From the NCBI RefSeq assembly GCF_003201105.1, contig NZ_QICJ01000001.1:610705-674704 (forward strand): 64,000 bases of DNA. Reading direction: 5' to 3'. This DNA is from Dyella sp. AtDHG13. GTDB taxonomy: Bacteria > Pseudomonadota > Gammaproteobacteria > Xanthomonadales > Rhodanobacteraceae. Every line of letters starts with the position of its first letter. Positions within the stretch are counted from its first letter, which is position 1. The translations under genes were made by a program, and so were the position numbers. Shown here piece after piece: positions 17,743 to 26,519 of the stretch. Below the pieces are notes generated by a model. It saw nothing but the letters and a program-made list of their open reading frames with translations. It was not told the DNA's origin and did no database searches.

Positions 17743-19356
17743 TCAATCGCGCTCGCTCAGGATCTGCGAGGACGCCTTCTCTGCCACCATCATCGTCGCG
17801 GCATTGATATTGCCCGAAGTGATGTTGGGGAACACCGACGCATCGACCACCCGCAAGCCGCGCACACCGTGCACCTTCAGATGCTTGTCCACCACGGCGC
17901 GTTCCGCGTCCGGCCCCATCGCGCACGAACCGCACAGGTGATAGATGGACCCGCAGTTCTCGCGGAAGTACGCGAGCATCTCCTCGTCACTCTGCACCTG
18001 CGGCCCCGGCAAGGTCTCCTTGACCGTCACCGAACGCAGCGCCTCGGTCTGCATGATGCGACGGATCAGGCGGCTGCCCTGGATGACCTCGTCGATATCC
18101 TTGTCGGTGCTGAGATAGTTGGGATCGATGCGCGGCGCGTCTTCCACGCGGTTGGAAACGATGCGCACCGAACCGCGGCTGGTGGGACGGCACGGGTTGA
18201 AACAGAGCAGGAATCCCGGATACGGCTCCGGCACGATGGACGCCTTGCTGCTTTTGGGAATCTGGTACGACAACGGATTGAAATAGAGTTGCAGGTTCGG
18301 CGCGGTCGCCGCCGCATGGCCACGAAAGAACCCGCCCGACTGGTTCACGCTCATCGACAGCGGGCCCGTGCGCGCCAGCATGTATTGCAGGCCCGCCTTC
18401 GCCTGGCCGAACCATGAGCGCAGCTCGTCATTGAGCGTGGGCACGTTCGCCATGTAGTAGTAGCTGGCGCACAGATGGTCCTGCAGATGCTCGCCCACGG
18501 CCGGCAGATGATGCACCGGCGTGATGCCCAGCCCGCTCAGCCGCGCCGAATCGCCAATGCCCGACAGCTGCAGTAGCTGCGGCGAGCCCACCGCACCCGC
18601 GCTGAGGATGACTTCGCGATTGGCGCGGAAATCCAGCACCCTGTCGCCTTGCCTCACGCGCACGCCCGTGACGTTGCGTTCCGCACCGAACAGCAGTCGC
18701 TCCGCGACGGCATCCACCTCGACGCGAAGATTGTCCCGCTTCATCGCGGGATGCAGGCAAGCCACCGCACTGGAACAACGCTCGCCACGATAGGTGTTGA
18801 GGTCGTAGATGCCCGCGCCTTCGAAGTCACGCCCGTTGAAGTCGTTGCTGCGCGGATAGCCGAGTTCCTCGCAACCGGCGAGGAAGGCATCGCAGATCGG
18901 GTGCGTTTTCCCGCGCATGGAGCTGATATGGATCGGGCCGCTGTCGCCGTGGTACGGCGTGTCGCCCAGCGGATGGGTCTCCAGCTGCCGGAAGTAGCGC
19001 AGCACGTCCCGCCACGCCCAGCCGTCGTTGCCCTGGGCCGCCCAGTCGTCGAAATCGTGCGCCTGTCCGCGCACGTAGATCATCGCGTTGATGGAGCCGG
19101 AGCCGCCCAGCACCTTGCCGCGCGGCGCGTACAGCTTGCGCCCGCCGAGCTGCGCCTGTGGCTCGGAGTAGAACATCCAGTTGTATTCGGGGTTGTAGTA
19201 CAGCTTGACGAAGCCGCCCGGCATGGTGATCCACGGCGAGCGGTCCTTGCCGCCCGCTTCCAGCAGAAGCACCGAGTAGCGGCCCGATTCGCTCAGGCGA
19301 TCGGCAAGCAGGCAGCCGGCGGAGCCGGCGCCGACGATGATGTAGTCGTAGGTCAT
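17743..19356 (-). CDS. GMC-family FAD oxidoreductase (choline dehydrogenase-like), paralogue 2
   Basis: 537 residues with all GMC marks: DYIIVGAGSAGCLLADRLSE (FAD fold), APRGKVLGGSGSINAMIYVR, SAGAVGSPQLLQLSGIG, and active-site IYHLCGSCAMGPD plus NITSGNINAATM. It should oxidise an alcohol to an aldehyde or keto compound; the AldA-like dehydrogenase in the same operon could take an aldehyde onward. It lies 45 bases after the enolase-superfamily gene and is probably the last gene of that operon. No signal peptide or heme-binding subunit is seen. Confidence 0.88.
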   Translation of the reverse strand: MTYDYIIVGAGSAGCLLADRLSESGRYSVLLLEAGGKDRSPWITMPGGFVKLYYNPEYNWMFYSEPQAQLGGRKLYAPRGKVLGGSGSINAMIYVRGQAHDFDDWAAQGNDGWAWRDVLRYFRQLETHPLGDTPYHGDSGPIHISSMRGKTHPICDAFLAGCEELGYPRSNDFNGRDFEGAGIYDLNTYRGERCSSAVACLHPAMKRDNLRVEVDAVAERLLFGAERNVTGVRVRQGDRVLDFRANREVILSAGAVGSPQLLQLSGIGDSARLSGLGITPVHHLPAVGEHLQDHLCASYYYMANVPTLNDELRSWFGQAKAGLQYMLARTGPLSMSVNQSGGFFRGHAAATAPNLQLYFNPLSYQIPKSSKASIVPEPYPGFLLCFNPCRPTSRGSVRIVSNRVEDAPRIDPNYLSTDKDIDEVIQGSRLIRRIMQTEALRSVTVKETLPGPQVQSDEEMLAYFRENCGSIYHLCGSCAMGPDAERAVVDKHLKVHGVRGLRVVDASVFPNITSGNINAATMMVAEKASSQILSERD

Positions 19357-19401
19357 GAAGAACGCACGCGAGAGTTGTTCGATGAAGACGGCGGGAGTGC
19401 A

Positions 19402-20619
19402 TCAACCCCGTGCGGGGGCGCTGTCCCTGACGTCGACGGGGTCGGCGGCCATCTGCAGATGCAGGCGCTCGCCCGTGTAGGGGGAATGGCGACGCACGAC
19501 ATCCATGTTCAGCTCCACGCCCAGGCCCGGCTCGGACGACGGAATCACGTAACCGTCTTCCCACTGCAAGGGCTTCTTCAGGATGTCCGCATGAAAGCCG
19601 ACCCAGGTGCCGATGCTTTCCTGGATAAGGAAATTGGGCGAGCACGCGGCCAGCTGGAAACTGGCGGCGGCGCCAACCGGGCCGTTGTACAGATGCGGCG
19701 CGATCTGGGCGTAGAACGCCTCGGCCATGCTCGCGATCTTCTTGCCTTCCAGCAGGCCACCGCAGCGCCCCACGTTCATCTGCAGGATGGAAGCACCACC
19801 CGCCTGCAACAGCTTGAAGAACTCGTACTTGGTGGTCAGGCGCTCGCCCGCGGCGATGGGAATGGACGTGGCGCGCGCCACCTGCGCCATGGCGTCTTCC
19901 TGACCCGGCGGCACCGCTTCCTCGAACCACAGCGGATCGTATTTCTCCAGACGCCTGGCCAGGCGTATCGCCGACGACGGCACCATCTGCCCGTGCGTGC
20001 CGAACAGGAGATCACAATGATCGCCCACGGCGTCGCGGATCTTCCTGCAGAAGGTTTCGCAGCGGCTCAACACGTCCAGCGACAACTGATGCCCGGAGAA
20101 CGCCGAATAAGGGCCGGCGGGATCGAACTTCACCGCGGTAAAACCCTGCTCCATCGCGCGCACGGCGTATTCGGCGGCGAGATCGGGATCGCCGTAGTCG
20201 TACTCGCCGCGGCTGTTGACCGGATACAGGTACGTGTACGAGCGCAGGCGTTCGTGCACCTTGCCGCCCAGCAACTCGTAGACGGGCTTGTTCGCCGCCT
20301 TGCCGATGATGTCCCAGCAGGCCATTTCCAGGCCGCTGACGATGCCCATCATGGTGAGGTCCGGGCGCTGCGTGAAACCGCTGGAATACGCGCGGCGGAA
20401 GAAGCGCTCGACGTGGTGCGGATCCTGGTCGAGCAGATAGCGCTCGAACACGTCCTCGATGGCCGGCACCATGGCCCTGGGATGGAAGGTGGCCGAGTAG
20501 ATCTCGCCGACGCCTTCGATACCGTCATCGGTCTTGAGCACCACGAACAGCCAGTACATGCCGCCGAGGTGCGGCGGCGGCACGGCGACGACGTGCGTCT
20601 GCAGGGAGACGATCTTCAT
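19402..20619 (-). CDS. enolase-superfamily (mandelate racemase/muconate lactonizing) enzyme
   Basis: The start is ATG 20619 (MKIVSLQ), overlapping the transporter stop by 4 bases. 405 residues: N-terminal capping domain (1-125), then the barrel. TAVKFDPAG (about 161-169) gives a Lys-x-Asp on strand 2; WFEEAVPP (about 233) and AAGERL (about 259) give two metal-ligand glutamates; APHLYNGPVG (about 308) carries the catalytic-type His. The position that normally holds the first metal-ligand Asp reads LLFGTHGQM, so Gly replaces it. Most relatives are sugar-acid dehydratases or cycloisomerases. The reaction here is not predictable, and a non-standard metal site is possible. Confidence 0.8.
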   Translation of the reverse strand: MKIVSLQTHVVAVPPPHLGGMYWLFVVLKTDDGIEGVGEIYSATFHPRAMVPAIEDVFERYLLDQDPHHVERFFRRAYSSGFTQRPDLTMMGIVSGLEMACWDIIGKAANKPVYELLGGKVHERLRSYTYLYPVNSRGEYDYGDPDLAAEYAVRAMEQGFTAVKFDPAGPYSAFSGHQLSLDVLSRCETFCRKIRDAVGDHCDLLFGTHGQMVPSSAIRLARRLEKYDPLWFEEAVPPGQEDAMAQVARATSIPIAAGERLTTKYEFFKLLQAGGASILQMNVGRCGGLLEGKKIASMAEAFYAQIAPHLYNGPVGAAASFQLAACSPNFLIQESIGTWVGFHADILKKPLQWEDGYVIPSSEPGLGVELNMDVVRRHSPYTGERLHLQMAADPVDVRDSAPARG

Positions 20620-21920
20620 ACGCGGTTCCTTCTGTCGATGCGCTTCTTCAGCGTCAGCGCCGCCAGGACGCCGAACGAGCCGACGGTGAGCACGTAGCCG
20701 AAATAGATCTGGTAGCCCAACATGCCGGGGAAGGTCTGGGTGAGCCATCCATTGATGAGCGGCAGCAGCACGTCAGGCGAGTAACCGACCACCGAGATGA
20801 TGCCGATGGCCAGGCCCGTGATGCGGGCGGGAATGTGGCACTGGTCGAGAATGGCCCAGTACAGCCCGCGGATGGCGTACGTCACCAGGCCGATCAGCAC
20901 TGCCAACATGGCGACCTGCAGCGTGACGTGCAGCGCGGGCAGGAAGATCAACCCAAGCATGCCCAGCGCCGCCAGCGCCATCGCCCAGGTCAGCACGCGC
21001 AGATTGCCGAAGCGATCGCCCAGCCAGCCGCCACCGATGCCGCCGATGGGACGCATCCACAGCTTGATCGTGGTGATCACGCCGGCCATGGTGGCGGACA
21101 GGCCAAGCTCGCCTTCGGTGAGGTAGGCGGAGAAGCTGTAGGTCGCCCAGAAGAAGTGATAGCCGCAGAACACGATGGCCGTGACCAGCCACAGTTCCGG
21201 CATGCGCGCGAGCTGCATCAGGTCGCGGCGCAGGTTGCCGGGCGGTGCTTCATCCACCGCTGGCGCGCCATCGTTCTGCGGACGCTGCGGATCGCGCAGC
21301 ACCGCCATGATCGCGCCCAGCACCAGGCAGGTGATGGCATAGAGCCGGATCACCCACTGGAACGCCTGCGCCTGGTGGTCCGCGCCAAATTCGCCGGTGA
21401 GGCGGGCGAACATCCAGATGGCGACCGTCGCGAGCAAGGCCTCCACCAGGCCGCGTCCGCCATCGAGCACGCCGAAGAAGCGGCCCTGCTCGTTCTCTCC
21501 CGCCAGCCAGCCCACGCGCTTGAGCAGTGCCGCCCAGAAAGTCAGCCCCGTGGTGACGCCGAAACCCGAGAAGATCAGCAGCAACACCGGAAAGCCGGGA
21601 AGCGTGGCGTACCACAGCGCCAGCAAGCCGGTGCCGAGCAGCGAGAGGGTGATCAGCAGTCGCGGCGCGACGCGATCAGCCAGCCAGCCGCTGGGCAGGT
21701 AGCTCACCATGAAGGCGACGCCGAGGATCGAGTACAGGTATCCCAGGTGCGTGTCGTCCAGGCCCAGCGCAGCCATCATGCTGCCCTGGTACACCTGTCG
21801 CAGATACAGCACGGGATAGATGGCGCCGGCCGCCATGACCAGCAGCGCCAGCTGCATGTACCGGTGAAGATGGCCAGTGGAACCGTTGCGGGTTGCCTTC
21901 GCGTTTGCGTGCATGTCCAT
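20616..21920 (-). CDS. MFS transporter, probable sugar-acid or hydroxyacid importer
   Basis: 434 residues from ATG 21920 with about 12 membrane segments and a central hydrophilic loop (about 195-225, DPQRPQNDGAPAVDEAPP). SGWLADRVAPRLLI matches the MFS motif A loop between TM2 and TM3, and GGGWLGDRFGNLRVL its repeat in the second half. The fold resembles anion:cation symporter or GlpT-like members. It follows the AldA-like gene by 5 bases and overlaps the enolase-superfamily gene, so it is embedded in the catabolic operon and likely imports its substrate. The exact substrate is unknown. Confidence 0.85.
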   Translation of the reverse strand: MDMHANAKATRNGSTGHLHRYMQLALLVMAAGAIYPVLYLRQVYQGSMMAALGLDDTHLGYLYSILGVAFMVSYLPSGWLADRVAPRLLITLSLLGTGLLALWYATLPGFPVLLLIFSGFGVTTGLTFWAALLKRVGWLAGENEQGRFFGVLDGGRGLVEALLATVAIWMFARLTGEFGADHQAQAFQWVIRLYAITCLVLGAIMAVLRDPQRPQNDGAPAVDEAPPGNLRRDLMQLARMPELWLVTAIVFCGYHFFWATYSFSAYLTEGELGLSATMAGVITTIKLWMRPIGGIGGGWLGDRFGNLRVLTWAMALAALGMLGLIFLPALHVTLQVAMLAVLIGLVTYAIRGLYWAILDQCHIPARITGLAIGIISVVGYSPDVLLPLINGWLTQTFPGMLGYQIYFGYVLTVGSFGVLAALTLKKRIDRRNRV

Positions 21921-21925
21921 GGCGA

Positions 21926-23350
21926 TCAGTGCTTCATCACCACGAGACGGGTCTGCGTGAACTCCAGCATGCCGTGCTTGCCGTCGTCCCCGCCCAGACC
22001 CGAGCGCTTCCAGCCGGCGTGGAACCCCTGGTACGGATCGGCCGGCGTGCGGTTGACGTACAGCTCGCCCGCTTCGATGCGGTTGGCCACGCGCAAAGCC
22101 GAGCGGTAGTTCTCGGTGTAGATCACGGAAGACAGGCCGAACTGATGGTCGTTGGCCATGCGCAGCGCATCGTCCAGCGTGTCGTAGCGCAGCACGGGAA
22201 GCACGGGGCCGAAGATTTCCTCGCGCACGATCTCCATGTCCTGCCGGCAACCGCTGAGCAGCGTGACCGGATAGAAGTTGCCCGGCCCTTCCGGCATGAA
22301 GCCGCCCAGTTCGAGCGTGGCGCCATCGTTCACCGCACGAAGCACCTTGGCGTGGATCGCCGCACGCGCCGACGCGCTGACCAGCGGCCCCATGCATTGG
22401 GCGTCCCGCGCGCGATCTCCGCAACGGACGGCGGCAAGCTTCGCCTTCAGCAGCGCCAGGAAGCGATCATGCACGCGGTCCTGCACGTAGACACGCTCGA
22501 TGGCGGTGCAGAGCTGTCCCGCATGCGTCGTCTTGGAGGCTGCGATGGCCGTGGCGGCCTGTTCCAGGTCGGCATCGGCCTCGATGATGGCCGGCGTCTT
22601 GCCGCCTAGTTCCAGCGAGGGCTTGGCGATATTCGCCTTGCAATATTCCAGCACCGCCCTGCCCGCGCCTACGCTGCCGGTCAGCGTGATCATCGCGACT
22701 TCCGGTTGCGTGCACAGCTGTTCCGCCAGATCGTGCTGCATGGAGAGCACGTTGACGATGCCGGCCGGCAGGCCGGCGTCCTGCACGGCGCGCGCGATCT
22801 CGTAGGCGCACAGCGGCGTGTGGTTGCTGGGACGCACGACGACCGCGTTGCCCGCGATCAATGCCGGAGCGATCTTGCGCAGCAGCGTGTACACCGGATA
22901 GTTGAACGGGATAAGGCAGACCACCACGCCCATCGGCTCGCGCTGCAGCAGGATGGTTTCGTCCACGCTGTCGCTGGGAATGACTTCGCCTTCGATGCGT
23001 CGCGCCCATTCCGCGTGATAGCGCGTGATCTGCGCGCCGTAAATCGCTTCCGCAACGGCGTCGGCCACGCTCTTGCCCGATTCCAGCGCCAGCACCCGGC
23101 CGATGTCCGGCGCGCGGCGATCGATGGCATCGGCAAGACGCCTCAGGCCTTCGCCGCGTTCGATGGATGGAAGGCGTGCCCAGTGTCGCTGCGCGCGGGC
23201 CGCGGCCTGCACCGCCTGCTGCACCTGCGTAGCGCCCGCGGTATCGACGCGACCGATGCATTCGCCCGTGGCGGGATTGATCACGTCGATGCCGTCCGCC
23301 GACTCCGCGGCGACGAATTGCCCATCGATGAAGTTCTGTTCGCTGCGCAT
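21926..23350 (-). CDS. NAD-dependent aldehyde dehydrogenase, lactaldehyde dehydrogenase AldA-like
   Basis: 474 residues, preceded by AGGAG. Conserved elements: LIPFNYPVYTLLRKIAPALIAGN, cofactor loop TGSVGAGRAV, general base Glu in SLELGGKTP (about 245), catalytic Cys in AGQLCTAIE (about 277), and EEIFGPVLPV. The C-terminal YQGFHAGWKRSGLGGDDGKHG strongly resembles E. coli AldA. Such enzymes oxidise lactaldehyde, glycolaldehyde and other hydroxyaldehydes. It is the first gene of the operon AldA-MFS-enolase-GMC. The start of the catabolic chain is unclear. Confidence 0.86.
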   Translation of the reverse strand: MRSEQNFIDGQFVAAESADGIDVINPATGECIGRVDTAGATQVQQAVQAAARAQRHWARLPSIERGEGLRRLADAIDRRAPDIGRVLALESGKSVADAVAEAIYGAQITRYHAEWARRIEGEVIPSDSVDETILLQREPMGVVVCLIPFNYPVYTLLRKIAPALIAGNAVVVRPSNHTPLCAYEIARAVQDAGLPAGIVNVLSMQHDLAEQLCTQPEVAMITLTGSVGAGRAVLEYCKANIAKPSLELGGKTPAIIEADADLEQAATAIAASKTTHAGQLCTAIERVYVQDRVHDRFLALLKAKLAAVRCGDRARDAQCMGPLVSASARAAIHAKVLRAVNDGATLELGGFMPEGPGNFYPVTLLSGCRQDMEIVREEIFGPVLPVLRYDTLDDALRMANDHQFGLSSVIYTENYRSALRVANRIEAGELYVNRTPADPYQGFHAGWKRSGLGGDDGKHGMLEFTQTRLVVMKH

Positions 23351-23451
23351 GCGGCTCCTGGCTCTCCGTCATCGACCGCGGAACGCCTGCGGCCAGATTC
23401 GAGATTGATTCAGAGCAACAAGACGTCACAAACGATTAATTCGTCCGCCCA

Positions 23452-24441
23452 TCATTCAAAAAAGGAATGGCACTCGCCCCACACGGCGAAGCCGCCGAGA
23501 TCCCGCGCGACCTGGGCCACCTCGTGGCGCTCGTGCTGCGCGGAAGGAGGCAAACGCAGCTCGGCCTGCAGCCAGGCACGAAACTGCTCCACCACCGGAC
23601 TGCCCTGGTGCTCCTGCCGCGTGACGAACCAATACGACTGATGGCCCTCCACCTGCGCATCGAGAAACTGCACCAGACGCCCGTCGGCCAGCTCATTGGC
23701 CACCATATGCCGGTCGGCGATGGTGATGCCCAGGCCGTCGATGGCGGCGCGTATGGCCATGTCCAGCAGGTCGAATTCGTAGCCGCGGTCGATGTCGACC
23801 TTGCCGATGCCGGCCGCGTCGATCCAATGCGTCCAGGTCATGTAGCGCCTGTCGGGACCGGCCAGCACATGCAGCAGCGGAAGCTCGTGCAGTTGCACTG
23901 GCGCGGACGGCCGCCCGCGCAGCAGCGACGGCGCGCACACGGCGATGTGCTGCTCGTGCATGAGCAGCGAACTGTCCACGTCGCCCCATTCGCCGTTGCC
24001 GAAGCGGATCGCGCAATCGAGCTGACCCGATTCGTTCAAGGTGTCGCGCAGCGCACTGGTAAGCGAAACCTCCAGGTGTGGATGCATCTTCTTGAACCGG
24101 CTCATTCGCGGCAGCAGCCAGCGCAGGGCGAACGTCGGCGGCGCATTCACGCGCAGGCGGTTGAGGTGCTGTTTCTGGCGGATGCTGCGCACCGCCAGCT
24201 CGATGCGATCGAACGACTGTTGCAGCGCGGTCAGCAGCGACCGCCCCGCGTCCGTCATGTGCAGCTGGTGATGACTGCGAATCAGCAAGGGCTCGCCGAG
24301 TTGGTCCTCCAGCTGCCGGACCTGACGGCTGACGGCGCTCTGCGTCACGTTGAGAACGTCAGCCGCGCGCGTGAAATTGCCGAGCGTGGCCGCGACCTCG
24401 AACACCTTCAACGCGTTGAGCGTTGGCATTTTGCGCTTCAT
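23452..24441 (-). CDS. LysR-family regulator (GcvA-like), probable regulator of the catabolic operon
   Basis: 329 residues. The winged helix (about 5-64, NALKVFEVAATLGNFTRAADVLNVTQSAVSRQVRQLE) and the effector domain match the GcvA/AmpR subgroup. It lies directly upstream of the AldA operon on the same strand, 101 bases away, rather than divergent as many LysR genes are. It may be cotranscribed or autoregulated. AGGAAGG provides the ribosome site. The C-terminal 30 residues are a variable tail. The inducer is unknown but expected to be a pathway intermediate. Confidence 0.88.
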   Translation of the reverse strand: MKRKMPTLNALKVFEVAATLGNFTRAADVLNVTQSAVSRQVRQLEDQLGEPLLIRSHHQLHMTDAGRSLLTALQQSFDRIELAVRSIRQKQHLNRLRVNAPPTFALRWLLPRMSRFKKMHPHLEVSLTSALRDTLNESGQLDCAIRFGNGEWGDVDSSLLMHEQHIAVCAPSLLRGRPSAPVQLHELPLLHVLAGPDRRYMTWTHWIDAAGIGKVDIDRGYEFDLLDMAIRAAIDGLGITIADRHMVANELADGRLVQFLDAQVEGHQSYWFVTRQEHQGSPVVEQFRAWLQAELRLPPSAQHERHEVAQVARDLGGFAVWGECHSFFE

Positions 24442-24605
24442 GCATGCCTTCCTGGGCGCTCGCTGCCGTGGCAGGACTCACGCGGTGAAAGGCAGGGTCG
24501 GGCGGCGGCGAAGGGATTGGACGGCGTGATGCTATCGGCGCGATGTCTTTGGCCCTATCGGACAAGTCGCAAATAGGCATTGAAATCGCCGGTGCGTCCC
24601 CGGCT

Positions 24606-24768
24606 CGTCATTCCGGCGCAGGCCGGAGGGGCTTTTCAACAGCCGAAGGGCTGGTCATCCAGTGGCCTCATGGCGCGGTTTTCGCGCAAGAGCCAACGCC
24701 TTGACGTCACGCGACAACCGATCACTTTCGCCACTGGATTCCGGCCTGCGCCGGAATGACGGCGAGGG
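24606..24768. repeat. dispersed inverted repeat, family R2, copy 2
   Basis: The arms are CGTCATTCCGGCGCAGGCCGG at the left and CCGGCCTGCGCCGGAATGACG at the right (exact inverted arms of about 20 bases). Inside lies AACAGCCGAAGGGCTGGTC, the reverse complement of the module in the copy at 14281, and ACGCGACAACC, which recurs near 37318. With its flanks it fills most of 24442-24824, where no gene is seen. Confidence 0.88.
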
Positions 24769-24824
24769 AGTACAAGCGCTCCCGCAAGATTTTTAATCGA
24801 CGCTTCGAAGTAATAAACGGGCGC

Positions 24825-25997
24825 CTAGAAGTAATACCCAATGTTCATATAGAACTGCCCCATCCAATGGTCGGTGCCGCCCGCCGCGAGGCTCTGCGTG
24901 TAGCTGCTGCCGCCGAAATAGGGGTCGTTGCGGCCGTTGAGCCATTCCACCGCGATCCACAGCTTCTTCAGCGAGAACGAGGTGCCCAGGATGAAGCGCT
25001 GGGTATCGTGGAATGAGCGTTCCGATTTCTGGTAGTAGTTGTAGGTGGCGTAGGTCTTCACGCCGGTGACCCAGCCGCCCAGATAGCTGCCGGAGTAGGC
25101 ATAGCCAAGGCTGCCGACGTAGAGATTGCCACGGCTGGCGACGTTGAAGGTGCCGTCGTAGCCGCCGTAGCTCACCATGCGATCATCGCCGGGATTCCTT
25201 GGCGACATCTGCACGCGCGTGTACTGCAGCTTCGCATTCCACGGGCCGTTGGCGGCCGCGTAATGCAGCCCATAGGCCACGCGATGGCCGTTGTTTCCCG
25301 TGTCCTTGTTGTAGAGCTGGGAAGCCAGCGCCGATGCGCCGACCTCACCCTTCCAGTCGCCCAGCGTCACGTTGCGCGCCAGTCGCGCCATGAGCATGTT
25401 GCGCTCCACGTTGCAGCTGCCGTTCTCGACGTAACTGTCGGCGGGCGTCACCACGATGGAATACGTGGTGCCATTGCTGCTGCCGTGACCGGGCGGCGCG
25501 GGCCGGGCGTAATAGCCTCCCTGGAAGTTCCAGGTGTCGCCGGCCTGCACGTACTTGGCGCCGACTTCCCACAGGTCTTCCAGGCCAAGCACGTTGCCCA
25601 GCGTTTCGTAGAAGGTATCGCTGTAAAGCGGCTGCAGGCCGAAGGGCACCTTGTTGAGGCCGAGCTGCACCTGCTGCTCGTGGTTGAACTTGTAGCCGAT
25701 CCACGCGTATTCGACGAACTGCAGGTTGCCGAACTGCTTCATGTACTGGAACGGATAGTGATTGCCGTAGTAGCGGTAACGCGCTGCGCCTTCCCAGCTG
25801 TCCGAATCGTAGGTGGCGCTCAGCATGAGCGTGTCGAAGCCGAACTCGTGGATGTCGCGGCTGCCATCGTCGTCGGCGCGCACGCGGATGGCGCCGCCCA
25901 GGTCCAGGTGATCGGTCACCTGGACAGCGCAAGCGCTCCCCTGGTAGCCCAGCAGGGCGAACAGAACCAGCGCGGCTAAGCGGCGGGCACGATGCAT
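24825..25997 (-). CDS. outer-membrane porin-like beta-barrel protein
   Basis: 390 residues. A signal peptide ends near GSACA; the mature chain is made of alternating aromatic strands (RYRYYGNHYPFQYMKQ, FVEYAWIGYKFNH, TYATYNYYQKSERSFHD) and ends in Phe (MNIGYYF), the usual signature for BAM-assembled barrels. Length and strand pattern suit a 16-18 strand porin. Its co-orientation upstream of the LysR/AldA locus suggests uptake of the same substrate, though 383 bases with an R2 repeat separate them. Specificity is unknown. Confidence 0.8.
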   Translation of the reverse strand: MHRARRLAALVLFALLGYQGSACAVQVTDHLDLGGAIRVRADDDGSRDIHEFGFDTLMLSATYDSDSWEGAARYRYYGNHYPFQYMKQFGNLQFVEYAWIGYKFNHEQQVQLGLNKVPFGLQPLYSDTFYETLGNVLGLEDLWEVGAKYVQAGDTWNFQGGYYARPAPPGHGSSNGTTYSIVVTPADSYVENGSCNVERNMLMARLARNVTLGDWKGEVGASALASQLYNKDTGNNGHRVAYGLHYAAANGPWNAKLQYTRVQMSPRNPGDDRMVSYGGYDGTFNVASRGNLYVGSLGYAYSGSYLGGWVTGVKTYATYNYYQKSERSFHDTQRFILGTSFSLKKLWIAVEWLNGRNDPYFGGSSYTQSLAAGGTDHWMGQFYMNIGYYF

Positions 25998-26098
25998 GGC
26001 GAACTTCCTTGCCTGGAAACCGGAGCGGTCGGCCAGTCACGGACAAGGCCAACGAGGGCCTCTGAAACTATTCATCGCCGTTCATGCGCACAAACGAG

Positions 26099-26126
26099 AA
26101 AAAGTCGGGCAAACCCTGACTTTTGG
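26099..26126. promoter_or_regulatory. hairpin upstream of the porin gene
   Basis: AAAAGTC-GGG and CCC-T-GACTTTT form an imperfect 10-base stem around CAAA, about 100 bases upstream of the porin ATG. It could act as an operator, or as a terminator for either strand. Nothing else is seen in 25998-26158 beyond the ribosome site AAGGAAG just before the gene. Confidence 0.4.
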
Positions 26127-26158
26127 TGCCTGCGGACCAGAGTCTTCCTTAGTGATAA

Positions 26159-26433
26159 CTAGGGATGCTCTGACCTATCCAGCGCGGGTGGCATGATGTC
26201 CCCAACGCCCGCAGGGTGTGGGGCGGGACGCAGCCCAGGCTGGTTGCCTGGGCAAGTCGCGCACCGCGGCCTGCGGGCGTTGGGGACATCACCCGCAGGG
26301 CCGGCTCTGTTTGTCCGCCGCTGCGCGCCGCGCTGTCTCGACAGGCCACCAGCCTGCCTTCGCCAGCGCAACACGCAGCAACGGACAAACAGAACCGGTG
26401 ACACCCACGTTGAATAGATCAGAGCATCCCTAG
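26159..26433. mobile_element. MITE-like non-autonomous element with terminal inverted repeats
   Basis: The element is 275 bases long. The termini are an exact 15-base inverted repeat (CTAGGGATGCTCTGA) that continues imperfectly to about 34 bases. Inside are two hairpins. The first has exact 22-base arms (26194-26215 and 26270-26291) with a nested GCCCAGGC/GCCTGGGC stem. The second has 17-base arms (26301-26317 and 26382-26398, core TCTGTTTGTCCG) with one mismatch. No credible coding frame is present. GCCTGCGGAC occurs in direct orientation on both flanks (26128 and 26439) but not at symmetrical distance, so no target duplication is proven. Confidence 0.75.
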
Positions 26434-26519
26434 GTAGCGCCTGCGGACTATGGGACTATAGGGCCTGTCTTCCCCCGCCCGGCCGGCAGCGCCCGGAGGG
26501 GCCACCTGCCGGGATCCGC

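Noticed and set aside
26149..26433. Short open frames inside the MITE-like element
   Set aside because: They run through inverted repeats on both strands, give repetitive translations and have no ribosome sites.
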